DNA of 38,179 nt, taken from the NCBI GenBank assembly GCA_022822085.1, contig JAJECK010000019.1, positions 1 through 38,179 of the forward strand, written 5' to 3'. Numbering within the stretch: position 1 is the first letter of the stretch; every line of letters starts with the position of its first letter. The notes beneath the pieces were generated by a model, which made no database searches, was not told where the DNA came from, and was given only the letters and a program-made list of their open reading frames with translations. Shown here piece by piece: positions 25,696-34,800 of this stretch. The stretch is from Candidatus Poribacteria bacterium. GTDB taxonomy: Bacteria; Poribacteria; WGA-4E; WGA-3G. The translations under genes and the position numbers were made by a program.

Positions 25696-26900
25696 GTATT
25701 TTTTTTGAGTGTGTAAGTATCCAGCAGACCTGTATCAATATCCACACCAAAGCCTGGGGCATCACTGACCGTAAAAAACCCATCGCGAGGGGAAGGACGT
25801 AAAAGACGGTACAATTCGTTTTCAACACCGTTACGGGAGGGACCAAATGTCTCCGCCATACACGGCAAAGGTAGACATGCGGTGAGATGTAATCCCCACG
25901 GTGTTCCTGCTTGATGCAGCCACATCGGTATTCCTTGTTCGGCCGCTTCGCGAGCAATCCGCAAGCATTCTGTAAATCCACCTGCCCAACTCACATCGGG
26001 TTGAATCATATCGGCTGCATTCCATCGGAGTAGTTCGCGGAACCCGTATCGTGTGAATTCATGCTCACCGGAGACAATCCAGGTCGGGTCTATTTCTTTC
26101 ACTAACCGTGCCATACCTGCATAATCGTCAAGTGGGATCGGCTCCTCAATCCATTTGAGATGGAGATGAGTTGTTTCGTTAGCAAAACGGAGGGTATAGT
26201 CCACGTCCCAACGGAGATAGATGTCAGCCATCAATTCCACATCATGTCCGATAGTATTGCGAGCAGTGGAAATCATATCTATGTTCTGCTTGAAGCCATC
26301 TTCACCTTCAATGAGACCGTTTTTCAAAGGAAGTTTGCACGCAGTGAACCCGTTGTCAGCATAATAACCAACATCTGCACCCGTTGCATACGCAGGGATC
26401 TGAAGCAGCGGTGTATCTGTGAAAAGACTATAAACAGGTACATCTAATATTTTTCCACACAAGTCAACGAGGGCGAGTTCTATCCCGCTTAATGCGTAGA
26501 TGACAAGTCCGCGCCGTCCATAAATTGAGGTGACGTGATATAGGTGTTCCCAAATCTCCTCTACATCAAGTGGGTCACGTCCGAGTACGAAGTGCTGTAG
26601 GTGTTTGTCAATAATCATTGCACCTGCTGGTCCACCACCACCGAGTCCGTATCCTTTTAATCCTTTATCGGTGGTAATTTCCACGATAAGTGCCCCTGCT
26701 TGTGCTGCGAAAGGTCCGCGCCAATCCACGTGCACATTTTTGGGTGTGGTTTGTCTTGGCATATCACCTTTAGCAAAACCGAGATTTGGCATTGCACGCG
26801 GATTCAGGTTGACGTTCCAAGTACGGATACCTGCAATTAAGTGTCGTTCTTTAGCGCGTGTTTTCCATTCTGTGTTAAGCACATTATCGTTGTTCAGCAT
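25692..26900 (-). CDS. Enolase-superfamily sugar-acid dehydratase, rhamnonate dehydratase-like
   Basis: The 402-residue enzyme has the full enolase-superfamily set: metal ligands D226, E252 (WIEEP) and E279 (SGEHE), and H329 (WLHQAG) in the position of the catalytic histidine of L-rhamnonate dehydratase. The CKLPLKNG segment (188-195) and the TRYGFREL and QPDVSWAGGFTE segments also follow that enzyme. The reaction would be removal of water from a C6 sugar acid such as L-rhamnonate to a 2-keto-3-deoxy acid. The substrate may differ within this group. It lies 35 bp downstream of the DUF6785-like membrane gene and near a sulfatase, which suggests use of sulfated, deoxysugar-containing glycans. 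Confidence 0.85.
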   Translation of the reverse strand: MLNNDNVLNTEWKTRAKERHLIAGIRTWNVNLNPRAMPNLGFAKGDMPRQTTPKNVHVDWRGPFAAQAGALIVEITTDKGLKGYGLGGGGPAGAMIIDKHLQHFVLGRDPLDVEEIWEHLYHVTSIYGRRGLVIYALSGIELALVDLCGKILDVPVYSLFTDTPLLQIPAYATGADVGYYADNGFTACKLPLKNGLIEGEDGFKQNIDMISTARNTIGHDVELMADIYLRWDVDYTLRFANETTHLHLKWIEEPIPLDDYAGMARLVKEIDPTWIVSGEHEFTRYGFRELLRWNAADMIQPDVSWAGGFTECLRIAREAAEQGIPMWLHQAGTPWGLHLTACLPLPCMAETFGPSRNGVENELYRLLRPSPRDGFFTVSDAPGFGVDIDTGLLDTYTLKKNT

Positions 26901-26935
26901 GTTATTCCTTTCAGTTCATAGGGAGGACCAGAAAA

Positions 26936-28888
26936 TCAGCGTGGTAGGGCATGATACCCGATGCCCGTAAAGAAGCCGATCAACATCCAGATTGCCACCA
27001 TCACATACTCACCGAAGATCAAGCCAAATGCAATTGGACGAATACGTCTATATGTCAGCGGCCCACCGAACTTCAGTGCAAAGTATTTTATCCCCCATCC
27101 AATCATAATGGATGACCATAGATGGAAGGATGGGTAGGTAGCACCTAATAGGTATCCGATGGGATGGAGTGACCACCAGACGAAACTTTGACGCATCCAG
27201 AGCATGAAACCTGTGAAACCTGCACCAGCAATCATACTGTAGACTTCAAGCCAATTGGTTTCAGATGGAAATTGGATGAGTTTGTTCGTTCTATTGAAAT
27301 ATGCGCGCGGTGCATTTACAAAGGGCCAACTCTGTAAGAACAGCGCGCCTTTGTCATAGACAAGTGTCAATGTGGCATAAACAGATACAAGCACAGCAAC
27401 AACGATAGAGATACCGAGTATTGGCACGATGCGTCTGCGGACAAGATTGACTTCATCGGCAGTCTTGAAACTGTGCAGGAAGTTCGGCATCATGAACTCT
27501 CCCCAATCGCGTAAGAACGTGCGTTGGAAACTGAGAACAGCCAGACTTTTATGTCCCATCGCTCCCGATCCGACCGTAAAAGTGATGTAGTCAGACGGAA
27601 AGAAAGGGGCTTGCACAAGGAGCAGACCACCATTTACCACCATCCATGATAACACAACAGATGTGATGAAGATAGAAAGTAGAACGACAAACGCTACCCA
27701 TGCGGTTATACCAGCAAACATAAAAAATCCGACGAGTGTAGCAAATCCAAATAAGAAACCGAGAAGTGCTAAACGATATGGGATAGGTTCGTCCGAATCG
27801 TCAATTAAACGTTTATCTCCTGTAGCACGTAAACCGAATGTTTTCCTGATAATAGAGGCAATATGTTCTCGTCCACCCCAGAAAACAGCAGGCACAAAGA
27901 CAAGATATCCTCCCATTACTTGTCGGCTACAACTTGCCCACGGTCCCAGTCCAAAACTGCTTGCATTCATGATGATGTATTGTAATTTGAAAAACAGGAA
28001 GAAGAACCAGAGACTGAACGATACTTCAAGCGTTAACAGTGCCGCTACCCCGATGACCGAAAAATAGATGGCAATATTCATTGCAGGCCACATTCCGAGT
28101 GTATGCCACGGTTTTTCTGTGAATGTACGGTGGATGTTATATATCAGTGGTATTTCTGGTACATTTGGAAAGTGCGTGTGCAGCCCGTTGAGAAAATGTA
28201 TCAGGACCGGCAGTGCCATGCCTGCCCACAACAGTTTGTTTTTAAAGAATGCGTTGAGCAGTGTGCCACGTTCAGGTTCCGCAGCGAGTTGCACTGGAAT
28301 CTGGACTAAAGGAAATGAAAACCTTTCGCGTTCTATCCACTGCTTACGTAGGATTGTGGCAAGACAGATGGTGGTGAAATAGAAAACGAGAACAAATAGC
28401 CCCCAGATGAGCAATGGTTGTATCCAAGGTGACCACGGCACGCCACCACCCGCTGAAAGTCCTTCATAGAAATCGGTTACTGCATGCGTATCCGTCACCA
28501 CTAACCATTCGGGGATGTGGAGTTGCAATGTTTCTGCCCAATCATTTTCTGGTGTTGTGAAATAACGGAGTGCTACGAGGCATGGCAGCAAAAACTGCAG
28601 CAATCCCATTGAAGGAATACCTACAGCTACAATCAGCATCATCCAGATGACTGTCATTTCCAGCGCGGAAAAAGAAAAGCGATTGCTTCGTGTTAATAGC
28701 CGTAACGGGAGATTGACAACGAAGACAATTAGGAGCAACCCAAAGATAGAGCCCACAGGTAGGTGATTGCCCGATATCTTTGAGTTTTCCAAGAAATAGT
28801 TGTTATAGGGGGTGATAGCACAGATTGCCCCGACTAACAGGAGTCCTACAAGGATGGCAGAGAATCGGATTTTGGGGCGGCGTGACAT
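26936..28888 (-). CDS. Polytopic membrane protein, DUF6785-like
   Basis: The 650-residue protein has about 12-14 hydrophobic segments with conserved-looking loops (for example a proline- and glycine-rich region near AMNIAIYFSVIGVAALL). I believe it belongs to the DUF6785/DUF6784 membrane proteins found in Planctomycetes, Poribacteria and related groups; that is recall, not a search. These are sometimes compared with oligopeptide transporters. A transport role for a degradation product would fit its place between the sulfatase and the dehydratase, but nothing in the sequence proves it. The start follows only a weak GAGA-type ribosome site. Confidence 0.7.
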   Translation of the reverse strand: MSRRPKIRFSAILVGLLLVGAICAITPYNNYFLENSKISGNHLPVGSIFGLLLIVFVVNLPLRLLTRSNRFSFSALEMTVIWMMLIVAVGIPSMGLLQFLLPCLVALRYFTTPENDWAETLQLHIPEWLVVTDTHAVTDFYEGLSAGGGVPWSPWIQPLLIWGLFVLVFYFTTICLATILRKQWIERERFSFPLVQIPVQLAAEPERGTLLNAFFKNKLLWAGMALPVLIHFLNGLHTHFPNVPEIPLIYNIHRTFTEKPWHTLGMWPAMNIAIYFSVIGVAALLTLEVSFSLWFFFLFFKLQYIIMNASSFGLGPWASCSRQVMGGYLVFVPAVFWGGREHIASIIRKTFGLRATGDKRLIDDSDEPIPYRLALLGFLFGFATLVGFFMFAGITAWVAFVVLLSIFITSVVLSWMVVNGGLLLVQAPFFPSDYITFTVGSGAMGHKSLAVLSFQRTFLRDWGEFMMPNFLHSFKTADEVNLVRRRIVPILGISIVVAVLVSVYATLTLVYDKGALFLQSWPFVNAPRAYFNRTNKLIQFPSETNWLEVYSMIAGAGFTGFMLWMRQSFVWWSLHPIGYLLGATYPSFHLWSSIMIGWGIKYFALKFGGPLTYRRIRPIAFGLIFGEYVMVAIWMLIGFFTGIGYHALPR

Positions 28889-28970
28889 TTTGGTTTTTCT
28901 CTGTTAAATTCAACTGACACATTGTAGTACAGGGGGCTCTGTGCCCGTCCGATGTTTATTTGTGCTAAAT

Positions 28971-28996
28971 ATGGCGAGGCACAGAGACCTCGCCAT
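28971..28996. repeat. GC-rich hairpin between sulfatase and membrane genes
   Basis: ATGGCGAGG (28971-28979) and CCTCGCCAT (28988-28996) form a perfect 9-bp stem with an 8-base loop. The GGCGAGG/CCTCGCC pair also occurs in the nested element at 37973-38030, so it seems to belong to a dispersed family. It lies 28 bp beyond the sulfatase stop and could also slow or end transcription, although there is no T tract. Confidence 0.6.
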
Positions 28997-29024
28997 ACAG
29001 CAGTTATATGGATAAACTATCCAC

Positions 29025-30485
29025 CTAATCTCCTTCGGGTTGATCGCGAAGGACGGGACTATACAGACAGAGCTCAGCGTCTACTATTCTTCCATCGGGT
29101 AAAGTGTATGCGTTCGGTGTGCCTCTACCCCACGGTGCTTTCCAGTCTTCGCTGCGTTCTTTGTCTATATCCTTCTGTTTCTGAACATCTTCCCATGCAA
29201 ATCCACTCATGAGTTTTTCATGTAGAGATGCTTCCCGTTCCTTGAGTTCAGGTTTTCCAGTCAGATTCTCAAATTCGTCAGGGTCGTTTTCTAAATCAAA
29301 CAGGATAGACTCATCTTCAGGGAAGGCGACATATTTGTAGCGAGGTGTTCTCAACATACGCATAGGACCGGTAGTCTGGGTTGCCCAGTATTCACTGATG
29401 GCTGTGTTTCGCCACCCATCTGCATTTCCGGACATTAGATTTGATAGGTCTGAACCGTCTAAACCTTCAGGGATTGGAATATCCGCCCTTGCACATAAGG
29501 TTGGGAATAGGTCATTTAATTCAACAGGTGCGTTGACACGTCTGCCGTGTGTGTTTTCTGATCGTGGATCGTGGATGATGAGTGGAACGCGTGCTGCTGC
29601 TTCATAATAGCTGGATTTCCACCACTGTCCATGTTCCCCTGCCATTTCACCGTGGTCGGTTGTATAGACGATAATTGTATTATCTAAGAAACCGGCACGT
29701 TCCAGTATTGTCAGCAAATCGCCAACACACTCATCAAGGAATTCGCAGCATGCATAGTATGCCGCGCGTGCTTTTCGTGTCTCTTCCTCTGTGATGGCTG
29801 CAGTGTTGAAGGTCTTTCGCAGTCCCTTTGCAAAGCGATGCGTCTGTTCCAAATGTCCTGGTGGGATGTTCGGCATGTCTATGTTGTCAGGATAGTATTT
29901 GTCCAGTAGTCTTTTTGGGGCAGTTAATGGAAAGTGTGGACGGCTATAACTTGCAAGCAAGAACCACGGTTGATCAGCAGGTTGAGACCTGATGTATTCT
30001 ATCGTTTCTTCGTTGACTACCCGCTCTTGTAAGAGGCTTGTTGGGATTTGTGTGACACCTGCATCCTTTGTGCGATTACGGTTACCACTGAGTGGGTCGC
30101 GTTGATGTCCTGCATTCCCACGCAGATCACCGTAAGGACGTGATTGAAAACCGTTATTTTGTTCTTTTCCACCGAAGTGCATTTTGCCAACGAGTGCTGT
30201 TGCATAACCGTGTTCTGCGAAATGCGCGGGTATTGTCAGATGTTCTGGGAATAAGATTGAACCGTTATTCCAAGCAGAGCACCGGTGCGCGTATTTTCCC
30301 GTGAGCATGCACATCCGTGAAGGTGTGCATAGGGGGAATTGGCAGTATGCGGCATCAAAGTAGTTGCCTGCTGCTGCAAGGCGATCAAGGTGTGGTGTTT
30401 GGACAATCTCGTTACCTTCAAGACCCATGGCGTGTGGACTGTGTTCATCACTTTGAAGAAATAGAATATTCGGTTTTTGAGCCAT
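29025..30485 (-). CDS. Sulfatase (type I, formylglycine-dependent)
   Basis: From the ATG at 30485 (AAGGAG just upstream) the enzyme has 486 residues. It has the CTPSR motif (C53-R57), in which the cysteine is converted to formylglycine, followed by the MLTGKYAHR helix, and the metal/sulfate residues in NILFLQSDEH near the N-terminus and TTDHGEMAGEHG later. It hydrolyses sulfate esters, most likely on a sugar. The frame extends to 30632, but this would overlap the DUF2283 gene by 122 bp and add an unconvincing leader; with the shorter start there is no signal peptide. Formylglycine requires a maturation enzyme that is not in this window. Confidence 0.92.
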   Translation of the reverse strand: MAQKPNILFLQSDEHSPHAMGLEGNEIVQTPHLDRLAAAGNYFDAAYCQFPLCTPSRMCMLTGKYAHRCSAWNNGSILFPEHLTIPAHFAEHGYATALVGKMHFGGKEQNNGFQSRPYGDLRGNAGHQRDPLSGNRNRTKDAGVTQIPTSLLQERVVNEETIEYIRSQPADQPWFLLASYSRPHFPLTAPKRLLDKYYPDNIDMPNIPPGHLEQTHRFAKGLRKTFNTAAITEEETRKARAAYYACCEFLDECVGDLLTILERAGFLDNTIIVYTTDHGEMAGEHGQWWKSSYYEAAARVPLIIHDPRSENTHGRRVNAPVELNDLFPTLCARADIPIPEGLDGSDLSNLMSGNADGWRNTAISEYWATQTTGPMRMLRTPRYKYVAFPEDESILFDLENDPDEFENLTGKPELKEREASLHEKLMSGFAWEDVQKQKDIDKERSEDWKAPWGRGTPNAYTLPDGRIVDAELCLYSPVLRDQPEGD

Positions 30486-30510
30486 ACTGTGGTTTTCTCC
30501 TTGCTTATCG

Positions 30511-30777
30511 TTAGTTTGTGCTTGTAATTGGCAGCTCACCATGCATGTGAAAATCAGCACTGAATGGTAGCGCGATGTGTGATTCTTTATTAGCAAAATG
30601 TTGTGAAAAATCGATGAGTGTGAATCCGACAAGTTGTTTCGTGTCAGGGTGAAGACGTAGAATTATATCATCTGCGTATTCAACGTAGTCGGTATATTCG
30701 GGTTTTCCTCGTGTTACATATAGCACATCTGCATCTTGATCATAGACAATTTTGAGTTCATCCATATCGTTTTTCAT
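30511..30777 (-). CDS. DUF2283-family small protein
   Basis: The 88-residue protein starts with the family hallmark YDQDADVLYV followed by ILRLHPDTKQLVGFTLIDFS, a compact beta-rich fold of unknown function. It starts two or so bases after the stop of the 86-residue gene upstream, and an in-frame ATG at 30765 is an alternative start. DUF2283 genes often follow a small toxin-like gene, and the pair here fits that pattern; it would be the antitoxin-like partner. It ends 25 bp before the sulfatase start. Confidence 0.75.
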   Translation of the reverse strand: MKNDMDELKIVYDQDADVLYVTRGKPEYTDYVEYADDIILRLHPDTKQLVGFTLIDFSQHFANKESHIALPFSADFHMHGELPITSTN

Positions 30778-30779
30778 TT

Positions 30780-31040
30780 TTAATTCCTTTTTCTTATTGG
30801 ATAAGCGGTGATAATATAGTTATTACGAATTAACTTGACAATAACAACGATACGAGTGTAATTGTAAGGAAGATTCTCAAAATCTTTGTAATATGTGTAT
30901 TTAAATGGATCAATCGGATTCTGTTTACGTCTACCAGTCCGGACAGTTAATAAAATCTCGTTGAGATAATTTCTCAATTCCCAATGATTTTCAATGATGT
31001 GTTGCCATCTCTCATCTGTAAACTCAATTTGATTTCCCAT
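30780..31040 (-). CDS. Small toxin-like protein, partner of DUF2283
   Basis: The 86-residue protein starts with FTDERWQHIIENHWELRNYLNEIL, which resembles the N-terminus of small RNase-like proteins of the DUF4258/PBECR type, followed by a strand-rich part ending IVVIVKLIRNNYIITAYPIRK. Basic and tyrosine residues are abundant near the C-terminus, as in RelE-fold proteins. It is coupled to the DUF2283 gene with a 2-bp gap. A toxin-antitoxin role is likely by context only. The region 31041-31264 upstream of it contains no gene that I can support. Confidence 0.65.
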   Translation of the reverse strand: MGNQIEFTDERWQHIIENHWELRNYLNEILLTVRTGRRKQNPIDPFKYTYYKDFENLPYNYTRIVVIVKLIRNNYIITAYPIRKRN

Positions 31041-31264
31041 TTATCTATTACGAGCCACATAATAATTACTTTAACTTTTGTTAGTTTACATTAATTTTCA
31101 AGGATATTCAAGCATATTCCAAGGTTCTTCTGTTTCGGCTTTCTTACAAGTCTTACTAAACTGTCAATATGCAAGATTGCAGCGTAGGTCAGTTTAACTT
31201 TGCACAAACCTTATGTATCTATAAGTTTGTAAATCTTGGTTTAGATAAAATAAAAGTAAGTATC

Positions 31265-33289
31265 TCAATGTAGAGGTGTTGCTTTTCGCCTGCCAACCCC
31301 TAACTGAATTGCGGGAAGGACGGTGTCAGAGATGTTTGCGGAATAATCAAAGATTGTCCAACCAGATGCCCCTAAAAACCGGGATAGGTGTATCTGACCA
31401 ACTACTGCATCAGGTGTTAGGAGTGAATTAGAAGCGGTAGCACCGATACCCGGATAGATAGCGACATCTTTTGGCATGAGTGCAAGTTGGTTTTCTAACA
31501 GATCGGTGAAGTACTTGGAGTCTTCTGTGTAGTTCATCGGACAGACGAAGTCTACATAACCTGCTTTTGCCCATGCAATCCAATCCTGTCCGATAGAAGT
31601 AACACATGAAGGGTAGCCACCAAAGACTGCTGTGGAAATTTTTATGTCAGGTTTTATCTCCCGTGCGCGTTTGTGAATTAAACGGACTAAGCGGGTAATC
31701 TGTTGTGCGCGCCAATCAATATAGGCTTGAGCATGTTTTCCAGTTTTGGGGGATACGGATGCGGGGAAGTCCTTGATAACTTGTCTGGTGGCGAGCGTAA
31801 ATCTTTTTTTACATTCTTGGCAAAAGCATGCATGGCTTCCCGGATAGCGGATATAATCAAGATGAATTCCATCAACATCGTAGTTCTGCACAATTTCTAT
31901 AATACTTTTTAGTTCTAACTGGACATTTTCAGGATGTGAAGGACATAGCCAATTGATCGTGTCACCGTTTTTAGAAACTTGTGTGCGACCTGCCTTTTCC
32001 AGTTTCTCAACAAATTCTTTTGGTGCACCTTCCAAATTCCACGTAATTTTCCAGACATGAACTTCCATATTGTGTTTGCGTGCTGCTTCAACGCATTGTG
32101 CGATTTGGTCGCCGTATTGCTTGAACTTATCACTCTGTGGCAACACACTACTGTTGTAATGCGCTACGCCTGCCCAGGCCATATTGGGAAGGATCATGTT
32201 GATGCCAGCAGCGGCCAGCTCTTTAATAGAACGTTCCCAATCACCCGGATATGCACCGAGTCCAGAGTGATTCCACAACCCACGGCCCTCTGTTTCATCA
32301 CTAAGATGTGACAGATAATATGCTTTTGCAAGTGAATCATGACTCTCGCGTGCAGTTGTTATAGAGGCATGATATTTCTGTTGTTCGTACTTTGTCCGTG
32401 CTTGTGTTGTCAATGTTTTTCCAGATTGCAGTGCTTGCTTAGCTTCTGAAACACTGCCAAAACCTACAAATTTCGTTAGGAGGTCTATGTTGTTGATATG
32501 TCCTACTGTCGTCATTGCATCCAATTCGCGTTTCGCAATTGCATGCTGAAAATCTGCCACGAGATGCCCGAGAAGAGCTGCGAGGAGTTGTGTTTTTGTT
32601 TGTATATCATCTGGTAGAAATACATGGCTAAAAAATACACCTTTGTCGTTCAGAAAGAGTGCGGGATATCCTGTTGACACACCTTCGTTATTATGCCAGT
32701 GCCCGATGACTTTTGTTTGGGGGCTTGTTGCTTCAGCCACTGTGATGTTCCACGAAGTTTGCCGTATAGATTTAGGGATACCCAACACCTCAGAAGCATT
32801 AATTTGAACAGATGAGAACTGACCTGGTGGTTCTGCACGTAACCATTTTACACTGCGTAGATTCAATAGTTTTGCGACTTCATCTGTTAGATTATAGGTC
32901 ACAAAAAGTTTGCCACCGCGTTGAACAAAATGATTTAGAAGAATGGCAGTTTCAGGTCGGACTTTGGGGTTTAAGGGAAGGATTATCAAGCGATATGGGT
33001 TCGGAGATGTCTCCTGTAGCCGTTGGACGTTGGCAGCAGTTGCCTCATCTATTTGGTCTGCGGAAAAACCGAAACTACGGAGCATTCGTACGAATCGCTT
33101 GCTGACTGTACGCGCATAGTCAACATCACCTTGGGCAACCCCTGATGTTGTTGATGGTAACAAGATTGCGATATCCGATTGTTGTGCGGTAGTATCGGTT
33201 AATATTCCTGCACTGAAAAATAGGATAAATATGAGCGTAAGTAAGAGATTCAAGGAAAAGGTGTTGAAGCCAAATTTTTTAAATAACAT
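31265..33289 (-). CDS. Secreted glycoside-hydrolase-like protein (GHL10 type) with N-terminal GATase-like domain
   Basis: The 674-residue protein has a signal peptide (residues 1-35, ending near DTTAQQ). Residues about 38-250 look like a class I glutamine amidotransferase-like/ThuA-type domain with DIAILLPSTTSG and LFVTYNL strands. Residues about 335-670 form the GHL10 (family 10-like) barrel, starting with RGLWNHSGLG and carrying HVWKITWNL and the active-site-type strand GIHLDYIRYPG (D at about 476). Two CxxC-like pairs (CFCQEC) follow. It probably acts on a carbohydrate outside the cell. It is separated from the toxin-like pair by 224 bp and may have its own promoter. Confidence 0.82.
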   Translation of the reverse strand: MLFKKFGFNTFSLNLLLTLIFILFFSAGILTDTTAQQSDIAILLPSTTSGVAQGDVDYARTVSKRFVRMLRSFGFSADQIDEATAANVQRLQETSPNPYRLIILPLNPKVRPETAILLNHFVQRGGKLFVTYNLTDEVAKLLNLRSVKWLRAEPPGQFSSVQINASEVLGIPKSIRQTSWNITVAEATSPQTKVIGHWHNNEGVSTGYPALFLNDKGVFFSHVFLPDDIQTKTQLLAALLGHLVADFQHAIAKRELDAMTTVGHINNIDLLTKFVGFGSVSEAKQALQSGKTLTTQARTKYEQQKYHASITTARESHDSLAKAYYLSHLSDETEGRGLWNHSGLGAYPGDWERSIKELAAAGINMILPNMAWAGVAHYNSSVLPQSDKFKQYGDQIAQCVEAARKHNMEVHVWKITWNLEGAPKEFVEKLEKAGRTQVSKNGDTINWLCPSHPENVQLELKSIIEIVQNYDVDGIHLDYIRYPGSHACFCQECKKRFTLATRQVIKDFPASVSPKTGKHAQAYIDWRAQQITRLVRLIHKRAREIKPDIKISTAVFGGYPSCVTSIGQDWIAWAKAGYVDFVCPMNYTEDSKYFTDLLENQLALMPKDVAIYPGIGATASNSLLTPDAVVGQIHLSRFLGASGWTIFDYSANISDTVLPAIQLGVGRRKATPLH

Positions 33290-33350
33290 GTTTAGATCTG
33301 TCAGTAAAAGATGTCATTGAAATTTCTCTTGTCTGAACCAAGATTTTCCA

Positions 33351-33609
33351 AATCAACGGTGTGAATGCCATTATGAAGATTAATTTTTTAATTCGGTAAT
33401 ATTTTATTTTCTCAGACCTGGTGAATCAACGCCTCATACACATAAGGCATTCGGCGGGTGCGATTTCCTAACCGAACTATAGGTGTCAATTTAAGAAGAC
33501 AAACCCGTTTGGGGTGTCTTCAGTCCCGTCTGGACGGGACTGAAGAGCAGTACACACATTCGGAAAATCTTAAATTGACACATAAGGATAGAGCACAACG
33601 AAACCCAAC
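33351..33609. mobile_element. Nested inverted-repeat element, possible MITE related to the IS
   Basis: In the gap 33290-33675 there is no gene. It contains ATAGGTGTCAATTTAAG (33479-33495), inverted against CTTAAATTGACACATAAG (33569-33586), and both match the IS ends at 286-304 and 1720-1738. Between them is a palindrome (33519-33544) with TTCAGTCCCGTC paired with GACGGGACTGAA. The outer part (33351-33380) shares TCAACGGTGTGAATGCC and TGAAGATTAA with the element at 37876-38110. The likely interpretation is a non-autonomous element mobilised by an IS of the same end type. Confidence 0.6.
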
Positions 33610-33675
33610 GGACGAACTTTAGATTTTATTAGAGACCGATTACAACTCATAATTAAAACGTTATAATGTCTATTA

Positions 33676-34713
33676 TTACTCCACGACCCAGGTGTCACCG
33701 GCATTGAGGAGTGCCTCGAGGTCTCCCTCTCCACGCTGTTGTTTTGTTGTAGTAATCTGTGCAGCCATCATGTCCTCATAGCATGGCTGCTCAACGCTAC
33801 GGAAGATACCGATAGGGTGAGGCATTTCAGGCATAACGCTCATACGAGCAAGGAAACTCGCCAAAGTGGTATTTTCAGCATACTGATCATGCACAATTAA
33901 ATCTTCTGTACCATTTACCACAGTCGTAATTTCTGGTTCGAAGTTCTTCAACCGGATACCCTTATCATTTTCTTTACCGAAAAGAAGGGGTTCACCGTGT
34001 TCAAGTTTAACTGTGTTGTCTGCTTTCGTGGACTTATCCGTATAAAGTTCAAAAGTATCTTTATTGAAGATAATACAGTCTTGATAAATTTCAATGAAAG
34101 ATGTACCTTTATGTTCAAATGCGGCTTTAATCATAGATTGTAAGTGCCTGGAATCTGTATCAAGTGAGCGCGCAACGAAGGTAGCACCAGAAGACAAAGC
34201 AAGACTAATCGGGTTAAAGGGGGTTTCAAGCGAACCAAACGGTGTAGACTTGGTTTTCTTTCCTTGTTCCGATGTTGGTGAATATTGACCTTTGGTAAGA
34301 CCGTAAATACGGTTGTTGAAAAGTAAGACATTAATGTCAAAGTTGCGTCGTAGTAGGTGGATGAAATGGTTACCACCAATGGATAGTGCATCTCCATCAC
34401 CGGTGATAACCCAAACGGATAAGTCAGGGTTTGCCATTTTTACACCCGATGCAATGGTCGGTGCTCTACCGTGGATCGTGTGAAATCCGTAGGTGTTCAT
34501 ATAGTACGGAAAGCGACTTGAACAGCCTATCCCTGAGATAAAGACAATATTCTCTTGCGGGATACCCAACTCAGGCATGATACGTCGTGTTTGTGCAAGA
34601 ATTGAGTAATCACCACAACCTGGACACCACCGGACATCCTGATCAGACATGAAGTCTTTCTGGGTTAACGTCGGTGCTCCACCAGGAATTCCTGAAGATC
34701 TTTTATTTTTCAT
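33676..34713 (-). CDS. korB: 2-oxoacid:ferredoxin oxidoreductase, beta subunit
   Basis: This subunit holds thiamine pyrophosphate: WCPGCGDYSIL near the N-terminus, the GRAPTIASG helix, GDGDALSIGGNHFIH and the NNRIYGLTKGQYSPTS segment, all typical of KorB of the 2-oxoglutarate:ferredoxin type. I start it at the ATG at 34713 (345 residues); a TTG at 34737 is in frame but less likely. With KorA it would convert 2-oxoglutarate and CoA to succinyl-CoA, passing electrons to ferredoxin. The exact 2-oxoacid is inferred from family. It lies 87 bp after korA. Confidence 0.9.
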   Translation of the reverse strand: MKNKRSSGIPGGAPTLTQKDFMSDQDVRWCPGCGDYSILAQTRRIMPELGIPQENIVFISGIGCSSRFPYYMNTYGFHTIHGRAPTIASGVKMANPDLSVWVITGDGDALSIGGNHFIHLLRRNFDINVLLFNNRIYGLTKGQYSPTSEQGKKTKSTPFGSLETPFNPISLALSSGATFVARSLDTDSRHLQSMIKAAFEHKGTSFIEIYQDCIIFNKDTFELYTDKSTKADNTVKLEHGEPLLFGKENDKGIRLKNFEPEITTVVNGTEDLIVHDQYAENTTLASFLARMSVMPEMPHPIGIFRSVEQPCYEDMMAAQITTTKQQRGEGDLEALLNAGDTWVVE

Positions 34714-34800
34714 ATCTTTGCCTGCCCTTTTGATCAATAGTAGGGATTAAATTGTGGAATGTCAAATTAGTTCTCATGCAATTCTCGTTCGAATTGTGTT

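Noticed and set aside
30486-30632. N-terminal extension of the sulfatase with a signal-like stretch
   Set aside because: It would overlap the DUF2283 gene by over 100 bp, and the ATG at 30485 has a good AAGGAG site.
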